A stretch of 64,000 bases of DNA from DASTCZ01 sp963704455 (lineage in GTDB: Bacteria > Acidobacteriota > Terriglobia > Acidiferrales > UBA7541), in the NCBI GenBank assembly GCA_963704455.1, contig OY969905.1:1550001-1614000 (forward strand). The letters are read 5' to 3'. Each line of letters begins with the position of its first letter. Positions within the stretch are counted from its first letter, which is position 1. Shown here piece after piece: positions 53,433 through 62,298 of the stretch. A program made the translations under genes and the position numbers. The notes under the pieces are model-generated. The model saw only the letters and a program-made list of their open reading frames with translations. It did not search any database and was not told where the DNA came from.

Positions 53433-54298
53433 GGTCAAACGCTTCCCGCTTCCAATTGAAGAGCCTTCCGGACTTGTCTTCGACATTGGAGAGGATGGCG
53501 CGCGAGCCCGGTGTTTGGCGGCCCTTCGCAGGCGGAACGGATCTTATGGTCCTCTTCGAAGCAGGAAAGTTGGAACATCAAGACTATTTGAATCTATGGC
53601 ACTTCAGTGAGCTGCGCGGGATTGAAGAAACTCCCGAATTCATTCGAATCGGCGCGCTCACGACTTATTCGAAAATCCTCGCTCACGCAACCTTGAGGCG
53701 CGAATTCCCTCTGCTGTGCCGCGCGGCGGCGGAAACTGGCAGTGCCGCCACACAAAACCGGGGCACGATTGGCGGAAATATTGCCAACGCTTCGCCTGCT
53801 GCCGATTCCCCTCCCGCCCTACTCGTTTACGACGCCGAATTGGAATTAATCTCGACTGCGGGTTCACGTTGGGTTGCTTATCATGGCTTCCATTCGGGCT
53901 ACAAGATGATGGATCTTCGGCCGACGGAACTCATTCGCACGATTCGAATTCCAAGGAACAAAGTGGAATGGCGTCAGCATTACCGCAAGGTCGGCGCGCG
54001 AAGAGCGCAGGCGATTTCCAAAGTCTGCTTCGCGGGCGCGGCGGATGTGGATGGTGGTCAGATTCGCGATGTCCGCATCGCGCTCGGGAGCGTCGCGCCT
54101 ATTGTTCTCCGTTGCACAAAAACAGAGGATTTGTTACGCGGACGAACGATTTCACCTGAATTGATTCAAGCGGCGCGCGATGCGCTTGCACGTGAGATTT
54201 CTCCGATTGACGACATCCGTTCAACGGCGCGTTATCGTTCACGCGTCGCGCAGAATCTGCTCGAGGATTTCCTCGTCGGACTGGGCGAGCGCTCATGA
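53429..54298 (+). CDS. Xanthine dehydrogenase family, FAD-binding subunit
   Basis: 289 residues from the ATG at 53429, which overlaps the previous stop. The FAD-binding PCMH fold shows PFAGGTDLMV near 34-43 and the pyrophosphate loop QNRGTIGGNIANASPAADSPPALL in the middle. The C-terminal CO dehydrogenase flavoprotein domain (KVCFAGAADVDGGQIRDVRIALGSVAPI) is present. It passes electrons from the Fe-S subunit to NAD+. The gene order L-S-M differs from the M-S-L of many relatives. Overlaps allB by 4 bp. Confidence 0.92.
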   Translation: MRSNASRFQLKSLPDLSSTLERMAREPGVWRPFAGGTDLMVLFEAGKLEHQDYLNLWHFSELRGIEETPEFIRIGALTTYSKILAHATLRREFPLLCRAAAETGSAATQNRGTIGGNIANASPAADSPPALLVYDAELELISTAGSRWVAYHGFHSGYKMMDLRPTELIRTIRIPRNKVEWRQHYRKVGARRAQAISKVCFAGAADVDGGQIRDVRIALGSVAPIVLRCTKTEDLLRGRTISPELIQAARDALAREISPIDDIRSTARYRSRVAQNLLEDFLVGLGERS

Positions 54299-55653
54299 CG
54301 ACCGTAGTCGTCCGCAGCCGCCGGGTTGTAACCCCCACCGGCACGCGCCCAGCCTCTGTTCACATTAATGATGGGCGCATCTCGGCGGTTACTGATTTCA
54401 ATGTACTCGCGTCGGGCTCGGAAATCATCGAAGCCGGCGATTCCGCCGTCATGCCCGGAGTTGTTGATACTCACGTCCACATCAATGAGCCGGGCAGAAC
54501 GGACTGGGAGGGATTTCACACAGCGACGCAGGCCGCCGCGGCAGGCGGCGTCACAACTCTCATCGAAATGCCTCTCAACAGTATTCCCGCCACAACAACG
54601 GTTTCGGCATTTCAAGAAAAAGTTTGCGCAGCCCGCGGCCATTTATTTGTGGACGCCGGTTTCTGGGCCGGCGTTGTTCCGGGTAATCAACAAGAGCTTC
54701 GCGGCCTTCACGAAGCCGGTGCTCACGGCTTCAAATGTTTCCTTGTCCCGTCTGGTGTTGACGAATTCCGGAACGTCACGGAAGCCGATTTTCGCGTCGC
54801 AATGCCAATTCTCGCGGAACTCGGCGCGCCTCTGCTCGTCCACGCCGAATTGCCCGGCCCTATCGATCGCGCTGCGCCTGCCCCCAAGGAATCTCGTCCA
54901 AACAAGTATTCCACTTGGCTCACGTCCCGTCCCCGCGCCGCCGAAAACGAGGCGATCGCAATGCTTATCCGCCTCGCGCGCGAATTCGGCGTACGCACAC
55001 ACATCGTGCATCTCTCCTCCTCCGATGCACTTCCGATTCTTCGCGCAGCGAAGAGTGACCACGTGCCCATCACCGTGGAGACCTGTCCTCATTATCTAAC
55101 TTTCGCTGCGGAGGAAATCCCTGACGGCGCGACAAGTATCAAATGCGCCCCGCCCATCCGCGAACGCGAAAATCGCGACGCGCTCTGGATTGCCCTGCAC
55201 TCCGGCTTGATTGACTTAGTCGCCTCGGATCACTCGCCCTGCCCGCCGCACATGAAATGCGCTGACACTGGCGACTTTATGCGCGCCTGGGGCGGCATCA
55301 GCTCGCTTCAACTTAGCCTCCCCATAATGTGGACTGGCATCCGCCGCCGCGGTGCCACTCTCGAGCAATTATGCGAATGGATGTGCCGCGCGCCCGCGCG
55401 TCTCGCGGGCCTTTCGCAGTGCAAGGGCACTCTCGAACCCGGCCTCGACGCCGACATCGTCATCTGGAATCCTGACGCTCGATTCCAAGTGGAGCCTCAC
55501 AAACTTTTTCACCGCCACAAAGTCACGCCCTATTCCGGCATGACTCTTTTCGGCGTCGTTGAAACAACGATTGTTCGCGGCAACGTCGTCTACGACCGTG
55601 GCATAATCTGCGGCGCCCCCATCGGGGATGTTCTTTTGCGGGGCCGCAATTGA
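54295..55653 (+). CDS. allB: Allantoinase
   Basis: 452-residue cyclic amidohydrolase that opens allantoin to allantoate. The metal site is visible: His60-x-His62 in DTHVHINEPG, the carbamylated Lys in GFKCFLVPSG (~149), His in LVHAELPGP and IVHLSSSDALP, and the final Asp in ASDHSPCPPHMK. Length and N-terminal composite strand (VVVRSRRVVTPTGTRPASVHI) are typical. It overlaps the preceding FAD subunit and the following fusion gene by 4 bp each (ATGA, TTGA), so it sits inside one continuous operon. Confidence 0.95.
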   Translation: MTTVVVRSRRVVTPTGTRPASVHINDGRISAVTDFNVLASGSEIIEAGDSAVMPGVVDTHVHINEPGRTDWEGFHTATQAAAAGGVTTLIEMPLNSIPATTTVSAFQEKVCAARGHLFVDAGFWAGVVPGNQQELRGLHEAGAHGFKCFLVPSGVDEFRNVTEADFRVAMPILAELGAPLLVHAELPGPIDRAAPAPKESRPNKYSTWLTSRPRAAENEAIAMLIRLAREFGVRTHIVHLSSSDALPILRAAKSDHVPITVETCPHYLTFAAEEIPDGATSIKCAPPIRERENRDALWIALHSGLIDLVASDHSPCPPHMKCADTGDFMRAWGGISSLQLSLPIMWTGIRRRGATLEQLCEWMCRAPARLAGLSQCKGTLEPGLDADIVIWNPDARFQVEPHKLFHRHKVTPYSGMTLFGVVETTIVRGNVVYDRGIICGAPIGDVLLRGRN

Positions 55654-57167
55654 GCGACTTCACCCAACTCGTAGACCTTGCTTTCGAGCGTCTCGGCGGT
55701 GCTGTGCTCACCGCGAATGATGATTTTTTCGCGCCGAAGGAAAATCTTCTCAAAGACGCGAAGCCAATTTTCATCGAAGACAAGTACACCGATCGCGGCA
55801 AATGGATGGATGGCTGGGAGACGCGCCGCCGCCGCACACCCGGCCATGACTGGTGCATCATCCGCCTGGGCCTGCTAGGAATTATTCGCGGCGTCATCGT
55901 GGACACGAGTTTTTTCCGCGGAAATTTCCCCTCGCATTGCTCGATCGACGCTTGCGCCGCCAGCTACTCGCTCTCTCCCGAAGAGTTGCAAAGCCCCGGA
56001 ATAACTTGGAGAGAGTTGTTGCCGAAATCCGAGTTGCGTGGCGACGCGCAAAATCCGTTCGCCATTGCCGACCCATATCGCTGCACGCATCTTCGCTTCA
56101 ACATTTTTCCAGATGGCGGCGTCGCCCGACTCCGCGTTCACGGCGAAGTGCTTCCCGATTGGCGTCAAATCCTAGCCGCAAACTCAGAAATCAATCTCTC
56201 GGCAATAGAACACGGGGGGCGTGCTCTCACGTGCAGCGACATGTTTTACAGCGCTCCACAGAATCTCTTGATGCCCTACGCTGCTGCGAATATGGGCGAC
56301 GGTTGGGAAACAAAGCGCCGCCGCGGCCCTGGCCACGATTGGACGATTCTGAAGCTCGGCGTTGCCGGCGAAATTAATCGCATCGAATTGGATACCGCTC
56401 ACTTCAAGGGCAACTATCCCGAGAGTTGCTCACTCGAAGCGTGCGCCGTTTCCAATGACGCAAGTCCCGATTCACTTGGTTCGAGTGCCTGGCATGAAAT
56501 CTTGCCGCGCACACAGCTTTGCCCTGACCGACTTCACTTATTTGAAAAGGAATTGCGCCATTCTCCCGCCGCAACGCACATTCGCTTCAATATTTTCCCC
56601 GACGGGGGCGTCAGCCGCCTTCGCATTTTCGGCCAGCCAACAAAAGATGGCCGCTCTTCGGAGGCGCTCCGCTTTTTGAACTCGCTCGATCCCGCTGCTG
56701 CTCGCGCGGAACTGCTGAATTGTTGCGGATCATCAGCATGGGCGGATGCAATCTCAAAGGGCGCTCCATTTGCAAGTTCGCACCACATTATCGAAAGAGC
56801 GGAAGCCGCTTTTGCAAGTCTGAAAAAAGAAGACTGGCTCGAAGCCTTCCGCCACCACCCTCGCCTCGGCGAAAAGGAATCGTCCGCGGAAACTTCAAAC
56901 CAGGCAAAATCGATTTCGGAGCAGGAGCAATCCGGAATCGCTGGCGCGCAGGCCGGAGTTATGGCAGAACTAGCTGCGGCGAATCGCGCCTATGAAGAGC
57001 GCTTCGGCCATATTTTCATCGTTTGCGCGAGCGGAAAAAGTAGCGCGGAAGTTCTGTCAATGCTTCGTCAGCGGATGTCGAGCAATCAGGAAACCGAACT
57101 TCGCGTCGCAGCCGAGGAGCAACGCAGGATCACACGTTTGCGCCTCGAGAAGCTTTTGAACTTATGA
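55650..57167 (+). CDS. alc: Allantoicase fused to OHCU decarboxylase
   Basis: 505-residue bifunctional protein starting at TTG 55650. Residues ~1-330 are allantoicase (allantoate to ureidoglycolate and urea), with its two repeats: WMDGWETRRRRTPGHDWCIIRLG...GNFPSHCSIDAC...RFNIFPDGGVARLRVHG, and GDGWETKRRRGPGHDWTILKLG...GNYPESCSLEAC...RFNIFPDGGVSRLRIFG. Residues ~340-505 are OHCU decarboxylase (UraD), with the catalytic His in FRHHPRLGE near 402, then EQEQSGIAGAQ and the family FIVCASGKS. Two non-consecutive steps of urate degradation are thus joined. Both domains look complete. Confidence 0.93.
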   Translation: MSDFTQLVDLAFERLGGAVLTANDDFFAPKENLLKDAKPIFIEDKYTDRGKWMDGWETRRRRTPGHDWCIIRLGLLGIIRGVIVDTSFFRGNFPSHCSIDACAASYSLSPEELQSPGITWRELLPKSELRGDAQNPFAIADPYRCTHLRFNIFPDGGVARLRVHGEVLPDWRQILAANSEINLSAIEHGGRALTCSDMFYSAPQNLLMPYAAANMGDGWETKRRRGPGHDWTILKLGVAGEINRIELDTAHFKGNYPESCSLEACAVSNDASPDSLGSSAWHEILPRTQLCPDRLHLFEKELRHSPAATHIRFNIFPDGGVSRLRIFGQPTKDGRSSEALRFLNSLDPAAARAELLNCCGSSAWADAISKGAPFASSHHIIERAEAAFASLKKEDWLEAFRHHPRLGEKESSAETSNQAKSISEQEQSGIAGAQAGVMAELAAANRAYEERFGHIFIVCASGKSSAEVLSMLRQRMSSNQETELRVAAEEQRRITRLRLEKLLNL

Positions 57168-57508
57168 GCACCATCAGCACGCACGTTCTCGACACATCGC
57201 TCGGCAAGCCCGCCACCGGCGTGCCTGTCTCTCTGGCCATGCTCCAAGCGGACGGCTCATGGAAAACGCTTGCTCACGGCGCAACGGACGCCGACGGCCG
57301 CTGGCGCCCTTCCGCGGCGAATGAGTTCTCACTCGCGCCCGGCGCTTACAGACTCATGTTCGACACCGCTGCTTACTTCGTCGCGCGAAACACAGAAGGT
57401 TTCTATCCATCAGTTGACATCACTTTCACAATCCGTAACGGAGCGGAACATCATCACGTCCCGCTGCTCTTGAGCCCGTACTCTTATTCCACTTATCGCG
57501 GCAGCTAG
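57164..57508 (+). CDS. uraH: 5-hydroxyisourate hydrolase (transthyretin-like)
   Basis: 114 residues, exact family length. The N-terminal STHVLDTSLGKPA includes the active-site His7, the middle DADGRWRP supplies the Arg, and the C-terminus ends with the diagnostic YRGS, preceded by HHHVPLLLSPYSYST. It hydrolyses 5-hydroxyisourate, the product of urate oxidation, to OHCU. It overlaps the fusion gene by 4 bp and is followed by puuD after 10 bp. Confidence 0.96.
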   Translation: MSTISTHVLDTSLGKPATGVPVSLAMLQADGSWKTLAHGATDADGRWRPSAANEFSLAPGAYRLMFDTAAYFVARNTEGFYPSVDITFTIRNGAEHHHVPLLLSPYSYSTYRGS

Positions 57509-57518
57509 CGCAAATAGC

Positions 57519-58337
57519 ATGTACTCATCACTCTTTGAGTGGCTCAACCTTCTTGTCCGCTGGTTTCACGTTTTCGCAGGCATCCTTTGGATCGGCACAA
57601 CCTATTATTTCACCTGGCTCGACGGCCAATTGCGCCGCCTCGAAAACGCGGCAACAAGAGGAGATTCGCCCGCACCTCTCTGGATGGTGCACAGCGGCGG
57701 CTTTTACACGGTGGAGAAGCAAAAGCATCTCGGCGTCCCGCCAAACCAACTGCACTGGTTTCGCTGGGAGGCGGCGTTCACCTGGATCAGTGGAATGGCG
57801 CTGATGTTTCTCGTTTATTATTTCGGCGGCGCGCTCATTGATAAGGACGTCGCGAACATCTCGCTCACCGAAGGCATCGCAATCGGCCTAGGCACGCTCG
57901 CTCTCGGATGGATTTTCTACGATTTCGCCGTGCGCTCTCCACTCGGGAAGTCAGAGACCGGCTTCGCGGTTTTCGCTTTCATCCTCATCTCGGCGATGTC
58001 TTACGCGCTCGCGCACGTTTTCAGCGGCCGCGCCGCATACATGCACGTCGGCGCGGTGTTCGGCACCATCATGGCGGCCAATGTGTGGATGCGCATTCTG
58101 CCCGCGCAACGCCGCATGATCGCCGTGGCCCAAAGTGGCGCGACGTTCGATCCCGCGCTCGCCGCACAGGCGAAGCTCCGCTCCAAGCACAATACCTTCA
58201 TGGTGGTTCCCGTGGTTTTCATCATGATTAGCAACCACTTCCCTATCGCCACTTACGGCAACTCTTATAATTGGGAAATCCTGCTCGGACTGATTCTCTT
58301 AGGCTGGCTGGCGGCAAAAATTCTTCGCCGCGGATAA
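57519..58337 (+). CDS. puuD: Membrane urate hydroxylase PuuD, N-terminal domain only
   Basis: 272-residue integral membrane protein of the Urate_ox_N family. About eight transmembrane helices are seen, beginning NLLVRWFHVFAGILWIGTTYYFTWLDGQL with the conserved His/Trp. The loop MVHSGGFYTVEKQKHLGVPPNQLHWFRWEAAFTW is also conserved. Conserved histidines (WFHVF, MVHSGG, LAHVFSGRAAYMHVG, SNHFPIATYGN) could hold haem. The usual C-terminal cytochrome c domain (CxxCH) is absent. As no soluble uricase gene is present, PuuD is the likely urate oxidising enzyme, passing electrons to the respiratory chain. Last gene of the operon. Confidence 0.9.
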   Translation: MYSSLFEWLNLLVRWFHVFAGILWIGTTYYFTWLDGQLRRLENAATRGDSPAPLWMVHSGGFYTVEKQKHLGVPPNQLHWFRWEAAFTWISGMALMFLVYYFGGALIDKDVANISLTEGIAIGLGTLALGWIFYDFAVRSPLGKSETGFAVFAFILISAMSYALAHVFSGRAAYMHVGAVFGTIMAANVWMRILPAQRRMIAVAQSGATFDPALAAQAKLRSKHNTFMVVPVVFIMISNHFPIATYGNSYNWEILLGLILLGWLAAKILRRG

Positions 58338-58343
58338 CTCATC

Positions 58344-59735
58344 TTATTCAGACTGCGATGAGCTTCCGCCCTTCGGTTTCGTTTTTCGATTTTCGAGTAT
58401 TTTCAAGAATGAACCCGACCGCAGCTCATCGAGCGACAACCCGCTCCGCGTCTGTGCTTCTTTTTCGGTAATTGCTCCCGCGTGCATCGCCCTCAGAAAA
58501 TAATTTAGCAATCCCTGCCCCGTCGCTGCGTCGTCAAACACTTCGCCAACAAGCGTCGCCTGCGCCGCCTTCTCCACAAAATTACGCAGCCGATCCGACG
58601 CGGAATCAAGCCCCGCCAGAAAAAAATCGTAAACCGCCGCGTATCGCGTGATGAGTTGCGCCGGATGTAAGTCCCAACCTTGATAAAAACCATTCATCAG
58701 TGAGTGGTGGATGTGCTCCGCGTGCAGCTTCCACGCGCGGTGCACCGCGTCGCGATTTTCCGCCGCCTGCATTTGTGAAAGTGGCGCCCCATCCTTCACC
58801 GCGCGGTGAAATGGCACCGGCAAAATATTTGTCGCGCCATCCGAAAGCCAGATGCCCGTGCCCGCCAGCGCCACTTGCATTACCGACCGCGCGAAATCGC
58901 AGGCCGGATGCGTCATCGTCTGGTGCGCCGCCGTGATTCCGCACGCCGCCGTGTAATCGTAGGTGCCGAAATGTGCGCCGCGGCAACGCCCTCGCGTGGC
59001 GGCAACCAATTCCGGCAGCGCGCATTCGCCCTTTGCGTTGAACACGGACTCCGTCGTCTCGATCATCAGCTCAATCTGGATCGCGCCCGGCCGCAGCCTC
59101 ACCGCGTCTTCCAATGTTTCAAGAAAGTCCGCCATCACTGCCACCTGCGCGGGTGAAGTGATTTTCGGTAGCGTGACTACAAAATTCGCGGGCAATTTTC
59201 CACCACCGCGTGCTGCCAGCGTCCCTACGAAAATGTCGAGCGTGCGAAAACTTCGCCCGCGCAACTCCGGATTCAGCGGCTTGATGCGGATCCCGGTATA
59301 GGGCGGCAATTGGTTCGCCGCCATTCCATTCGCTACTTCAATCGCTGCCGACTCCGCGTGGCCGTCTTCATCCGCATCCGTCCGGTTGCCATAGCCATCT
59401 TCGAAGTCCAGCCGGAAATCCTCCACCGGCTCGCGCTTCAATTTCTCCACAACGCGCGAATGGATCATCTCCGCGCGTTCGCTTGAAAGCCCCGCTGCCG
59501 TGGCCAGCGTCGCCGCGTCGGGCGCGTACTCCTGCATCACGCGCAAGGCCGTGTCGCCCAGCTTTCTCGCTATGTCCGCACGAAAGAGATGCGCCCCGCC
59601 ATATACCGTGTGCACCGGCTGGCGTTTCTCCGGCGCGCCATGCCCTCGCGGCTGCTTGCCCGGAGTCATGTCCAGCCGCAAGAAGAGTTTCGCGACCATC
59701 TCCAAGCTCACTGCTGTTTTCTTCAAATCACCCAT
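58344..59735 (-). CDS. DUF6986 (HpcH/HpaI-like aldolase/lyase) family protein
   Basis: 463 residues from an ATG at 59735. The protein belongs to the PEP-mutase/aldolase-like fold: DFRLDFEDGYGNRTDADEDGHA with acidic metal ligands, IRIKPLNPELRGRS, LPKITSPAQVAVMADFL, IELMIETTESVFN and GRCRGAHFGTYDYTAACGI. This family is repeatedly found beside urate/allantoin genes in actinobacteria and acidobacteria, which matches its convergent placement 6 bp from puuD. A C-C lyase on a glyoxylate-related metabolite is a reasonable guess. Substrate unproven. Confidence 0.82.
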   Translation of the reverse strand: MGDLKKTAVSLEMVAKLFLRLDMTPGKQPRGHGAPEKRQPVHTVYGGAHLFRADIARKLGDTALRVMQEYAPDAATLATAAGLSSERAEMIHSRVVEKLKREPVEDFRLDFEDGYGNRTDADEDGHAESAAIEVANGMAANQLPPYTGIRIKPLNPELRGRSFRTLDIFVGTLAARGGGKLPANFVVTLPKITSPAQVAVMADFLETLEDAVRLRPGAIQIELMIETTESVFNAKGECALPELVAATRGRCRGAHFGTYDYTAACGITAAHQTMTHPACDFARSVMQVALAGTGIWLSDGATNILPVPFHRAVKDGAPLSQMQAAENRDAVHRAWKLHAEHIHHSLMNGFYQGWDLHPAQLITRYAAVYDFFLAGLDSASDRLRNFVEKAAQATLVGEVFDDAATGQGLLNYFLRAMHAGAITEKEAQTRSGLSLDELRSGSFLKILENRKTKPKGGSSSQSE

Positions 59736-59823
59736 CGCTTCTTTCTCGGTTCATTTGATAAAATTCAGTTCGCGGCTCTCGATTGCGGGTGCTTCCACAA
59801 ATATTCAGCGCGCCAACACTAAC

Positions 59824-60231
59824 ATGCCAAAACGCCCGGCGAAACATTCTCGTAAAAAACATAGAGAGGACCCGCGCCTCACCCGCGTGACCAAGCTCGC
59901 TCTTACACTCCCTGAGGCCACGCGCACGATCCACGGTGACCATGCCGCCTTTCTCATCCGCAAGAGAACTTTCGCCTATTTTCTGAACGACCATCACGGA
60001 GACGGCATTGTCGCTGTCACATGTAAAGTCATGCCCGCGGAAAACGCCGCGCTTGTCGCCGCCCAGAAGAATAGATTCTACCTTCCCGCTTACATTGGCC
60101 CGAAAGGCTGGGTCGCTCTCCGCCTCGATATTGGGAAAATTGATTGGGACGAAGTTTCGGATCTGCTCACTGCCAGCTACATTCTTATTGCGCCCAAGCA
60201 GCTCGCCGCTCTTGTCACTCCGCAGACCTGA
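59824..60231 (+). CDS. MmcQ/YjbR-family protein
   Basis: 135 residues from the ATG at 59824; the in-frame extension to 59500 is antisense to the neighbour and was rejected. The YjbR fold (CyaY-like) shows VTKLALTLPEATRTIHGDHAAFLIRKRTFAYFLNDHH, then RFYLPAYIGPKGWVALRLDIGKIDWDEVSDLLTASYILIAPKQL. The basic N-terminus (KRPAKHSRKKH) may bind nucleic acid. The molecular function of the family is not settled. Monocistronic. Confidence 0.85.
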   Translation: MPKRPAKHSRKKHREDPRLTRVTKLALTLPEATRTIHGDHAAFLIRKRTFAYFLNDHHGDGIVAVTCKVMPAENAALVAAQKNRFYLPAYIGPKGWVALRLDIGKIDWDEVSDLLTASYILIAPKQLAALVTPQT

Positions 60232-60302
60232 AGCACAGGTTCCATTCTAAGGTGCTATAGTTTCGAGCTTCGCGGAAATAACTTAGGCGTGGAGGACTCA
60301 AA

Positions 60303-62273
60303 ATGAATTCACGAATCGTTTTGTCGGTTAGAAAAGCCGCTGTCATTGCTATTCTTCTCGCGCTGCTCGCCGCCGTGGGGCAAGCTCAAACTGCGCCAGC
60401 CAACAGCGCCGCGCAACCCTCCCTCAAACCCCTCACCGCGCAGCAAGCCATCAACACGCGCGCCATCTCTGATTTACATTTCTCTCCCGATGGCGCCCGC
60501 ATCGCAATGGTCGTCTCTGACCCACCCAAAGGCACAACACGCCTCCGCCACATTTGGCTGCTCGATGTTGCGTCGCACGATTTGCGCCAATTCACCAACT
60601 CAGCCAAATCCGAAGATTCGCCCCGCTGGTCGCCCGACGGCAAACGCCTCGCATTCCTTACCGACCGCGAGGAATTCCAGCAAATCTATTTGCTCTCGAT
60701 GGACGGCGGCGAAGCGCTTCCTCTCACCGAGGGCAAGCGCAGCATCCAATCTTTTTCCTGGTCGCCCGACGGAAAGCAAATCGCGTTCCTCGCTCCCGAA
60801 CCTCGCACCGACGCGGAGGTTAAGAAGGACGCTGACAAAGACGACGCGCGCGTCGCCGACAAAGATGTGCATCTTACTCGGCTCTGGATTTTTGACCTAG
60901 CCACACGCAAAGCGCGTCAGCTTACGTCCGGACGTTGGCGCATCAGCGAAGCCATTTGGCAGCCCGATGGCTCCGGTCTCATCGTCTCCGCCACGCAAAC
61001 GCCGGAATCAGACGAGAACACGAATCGCATCTACTCCGTAAATCTTGCCGACGGCAGATTGACGGAAATCTCCGCGCCTCGCGGCCCGTTCGGCCAAATT
61101 AGGATTTCGCAGGACGGCAAGACCATCGCGTACATCGGCTCGCGCGTGGATGGCCCCAGCCCGCACGATCTATTCGTCCTCCCGGTCGCAGGCGGAAACG
61201 CGCGCAATCTTACGGCCAGCTCGCTCGATCGTCCGGTGCAGGCAATTCTATGGCGCCCCGACGCAACTCTAGTCGCGCATGCGCAGGATGGCTTCAAATC
61301 GAGAATCGTATCCGTTTCCGCCACCGGGACGGTGAAGCCATTGCAATCATCCGCCGCCAATCCACGTGCGTTCGATATTTCCACGTCGGGCGCGATTGCC
61401 TTCACGGGAGGAACCGCCACCGAGCCTGATGAACTCTGGTTCCAATCCGGAACAGCACCTGCGACGCGGATCTCCAAATTTAACGATAGCTGGCACGACT
61501 TCGCTCTCTTGCAGCCCGAAATTATTCGCTACAAAAGTTTCGACAACCTCGAAATCGAAGGCGCGCTCTTGAAGCCCGTCAACTCTCAGCCGGGCGCGAA
61601 GCTGCCGCTCATTGTGCTCGTCCACGGCGGGCCCACCGGCGCATGGTCCGATTCCATCGAGACCTGGGGACAGCTTCTTGCCGCACACGGATTCGCAGTT
61701 TTCTATCCGAACATTCGTGGCTCCACGGGCTATGGCCACCGCTTCATCGAAATGAATAAGAATGATTGGGGCGGCGGCGATTTCCGCGACGTAATGGCCG
61801 GATTGGATTATCTCGTCGCGCAGGGCATCGCCGATCCAAATAAACTTGGCATCGGCGGCTGGTCTTATGGCGGCTATATGTCCGAATGGGCGATCACGCA
61901 AACGCAGCGCTTCAAAGCCGCGGTCAGCGGCGCGGGCCTCTCGAATCTCGCGTCCGAATTCGGCACCGAAGGCGGCTCATCCTATGACGAGTGGTTCTTC
62001 GGCACGCCGTACGAAAACCTCGACGGCTTCATGAAAAGTTCGCCGGTGAAATATTTGAAGAACGCGCACACTCCAACGCTGATTCTTCAGGGCGATGCCG
62101 ATACCACCGATCCCATCGGACAGAGCGAGGAACTTTACCACGGCCTGAAGCATTACGGAGTCGAAGCGGAAATGGTCATCTACCCGCGCGAGCCTCACGG
62201 CCTTCGCGAAGAAAAACATCTCGTGGATCGCCTCAACCGAATCGTCGCTTGGTACGAGGCGCACTTGAAGTGA
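60303..62273 (+). CDS. Secreted S9-family peptidase
   Basis: 656 residues with signal peptide NSRIVLSVRKAAVIAILLALLAAVGQAQ and a GGAGG ribosome site. The propeller has FSPDGARI, WSPDGKRLAFLTDRE and WSPDGKQIAFLAPE repeats. The hydrolase domain carries nucleophile Ser in GGWSYGGYMSEW (~520), Asp in GDADTTDPIGQS (~598) and His in REPHGLREE (~633). It resembles acylaminoacyl peptidases and is the fourth S9 gene in the window. It ends 26 bp from the convergent aldehyde dehydrogenase gene. The perfect palindrome TTCACGCGTGAA at 62298-62309 overlaps the other gene's stop. Confidence 0.93.
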   Translation: MNSRIVLSVRKAAVIAILLALLAAVGQAQTAPANSAAQPSLKPLTAQQAINTRAISDLHFSPDGARIAMVVSDPPKGTTRLRHIWLLDVASHDLRQFTNSAKSEDSPRWSPDGKRLAFLTDREEFQQIYLLSMDGGEALPLTEGKRSIQSFSWSPDGKQIAFLAPEPRTDAEVKKDADKDDARVADKDVHLTRLWIFDLATRKARQLTSGRWRISEAIWQPDGSGLIVSATQTPESDENTNRIYSVNLADGRLTEISAPRGPFGQIRISQDGKTIAYIGSRVDGPSPHDLFVLPVAGGNARNLTASSLDRPVQAILWRPDATLVAHAQDGFKSRIVSVSATGTVKPLQSSAANPRAFDISTSGAIAFTGGTATEPDELWFQSGTAPATRISKFNDSWHDFALLQPEIIRYKSFDNLEIEGALLKPVNSQPGAKLPLIVLVHGGPTGAWSDSIETWGQLLAAHGFAVFYPNIRGSTGYGHRFIEMNKNDWGGGDFRDVMAGLDYLVAQGIADPNKLGIGGWSYGGYMSEWAITQTQRFKAAVSGAGLSNLASEFGTEGGSSYDEWFFGTPYENLDGFMKSSPVKYLKNAHTPTLILQGDADTTDPIGQSEELYHGLKHYGVEAEMVIYPREPHGLREEKHLVDRLNRIVAWYEAHLK

Positions 62274-62298
62274 CGCGGAAAAAGTTCACGAAACTGTT

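Noticed and set aside
59500..59823. N-terminal extension of the MmcQ/YjbR gene
   Set aside because: Overlaps the DUF6986 coding region antisense and lacks a ribosome site; the ATG at 59824 fits the family length.
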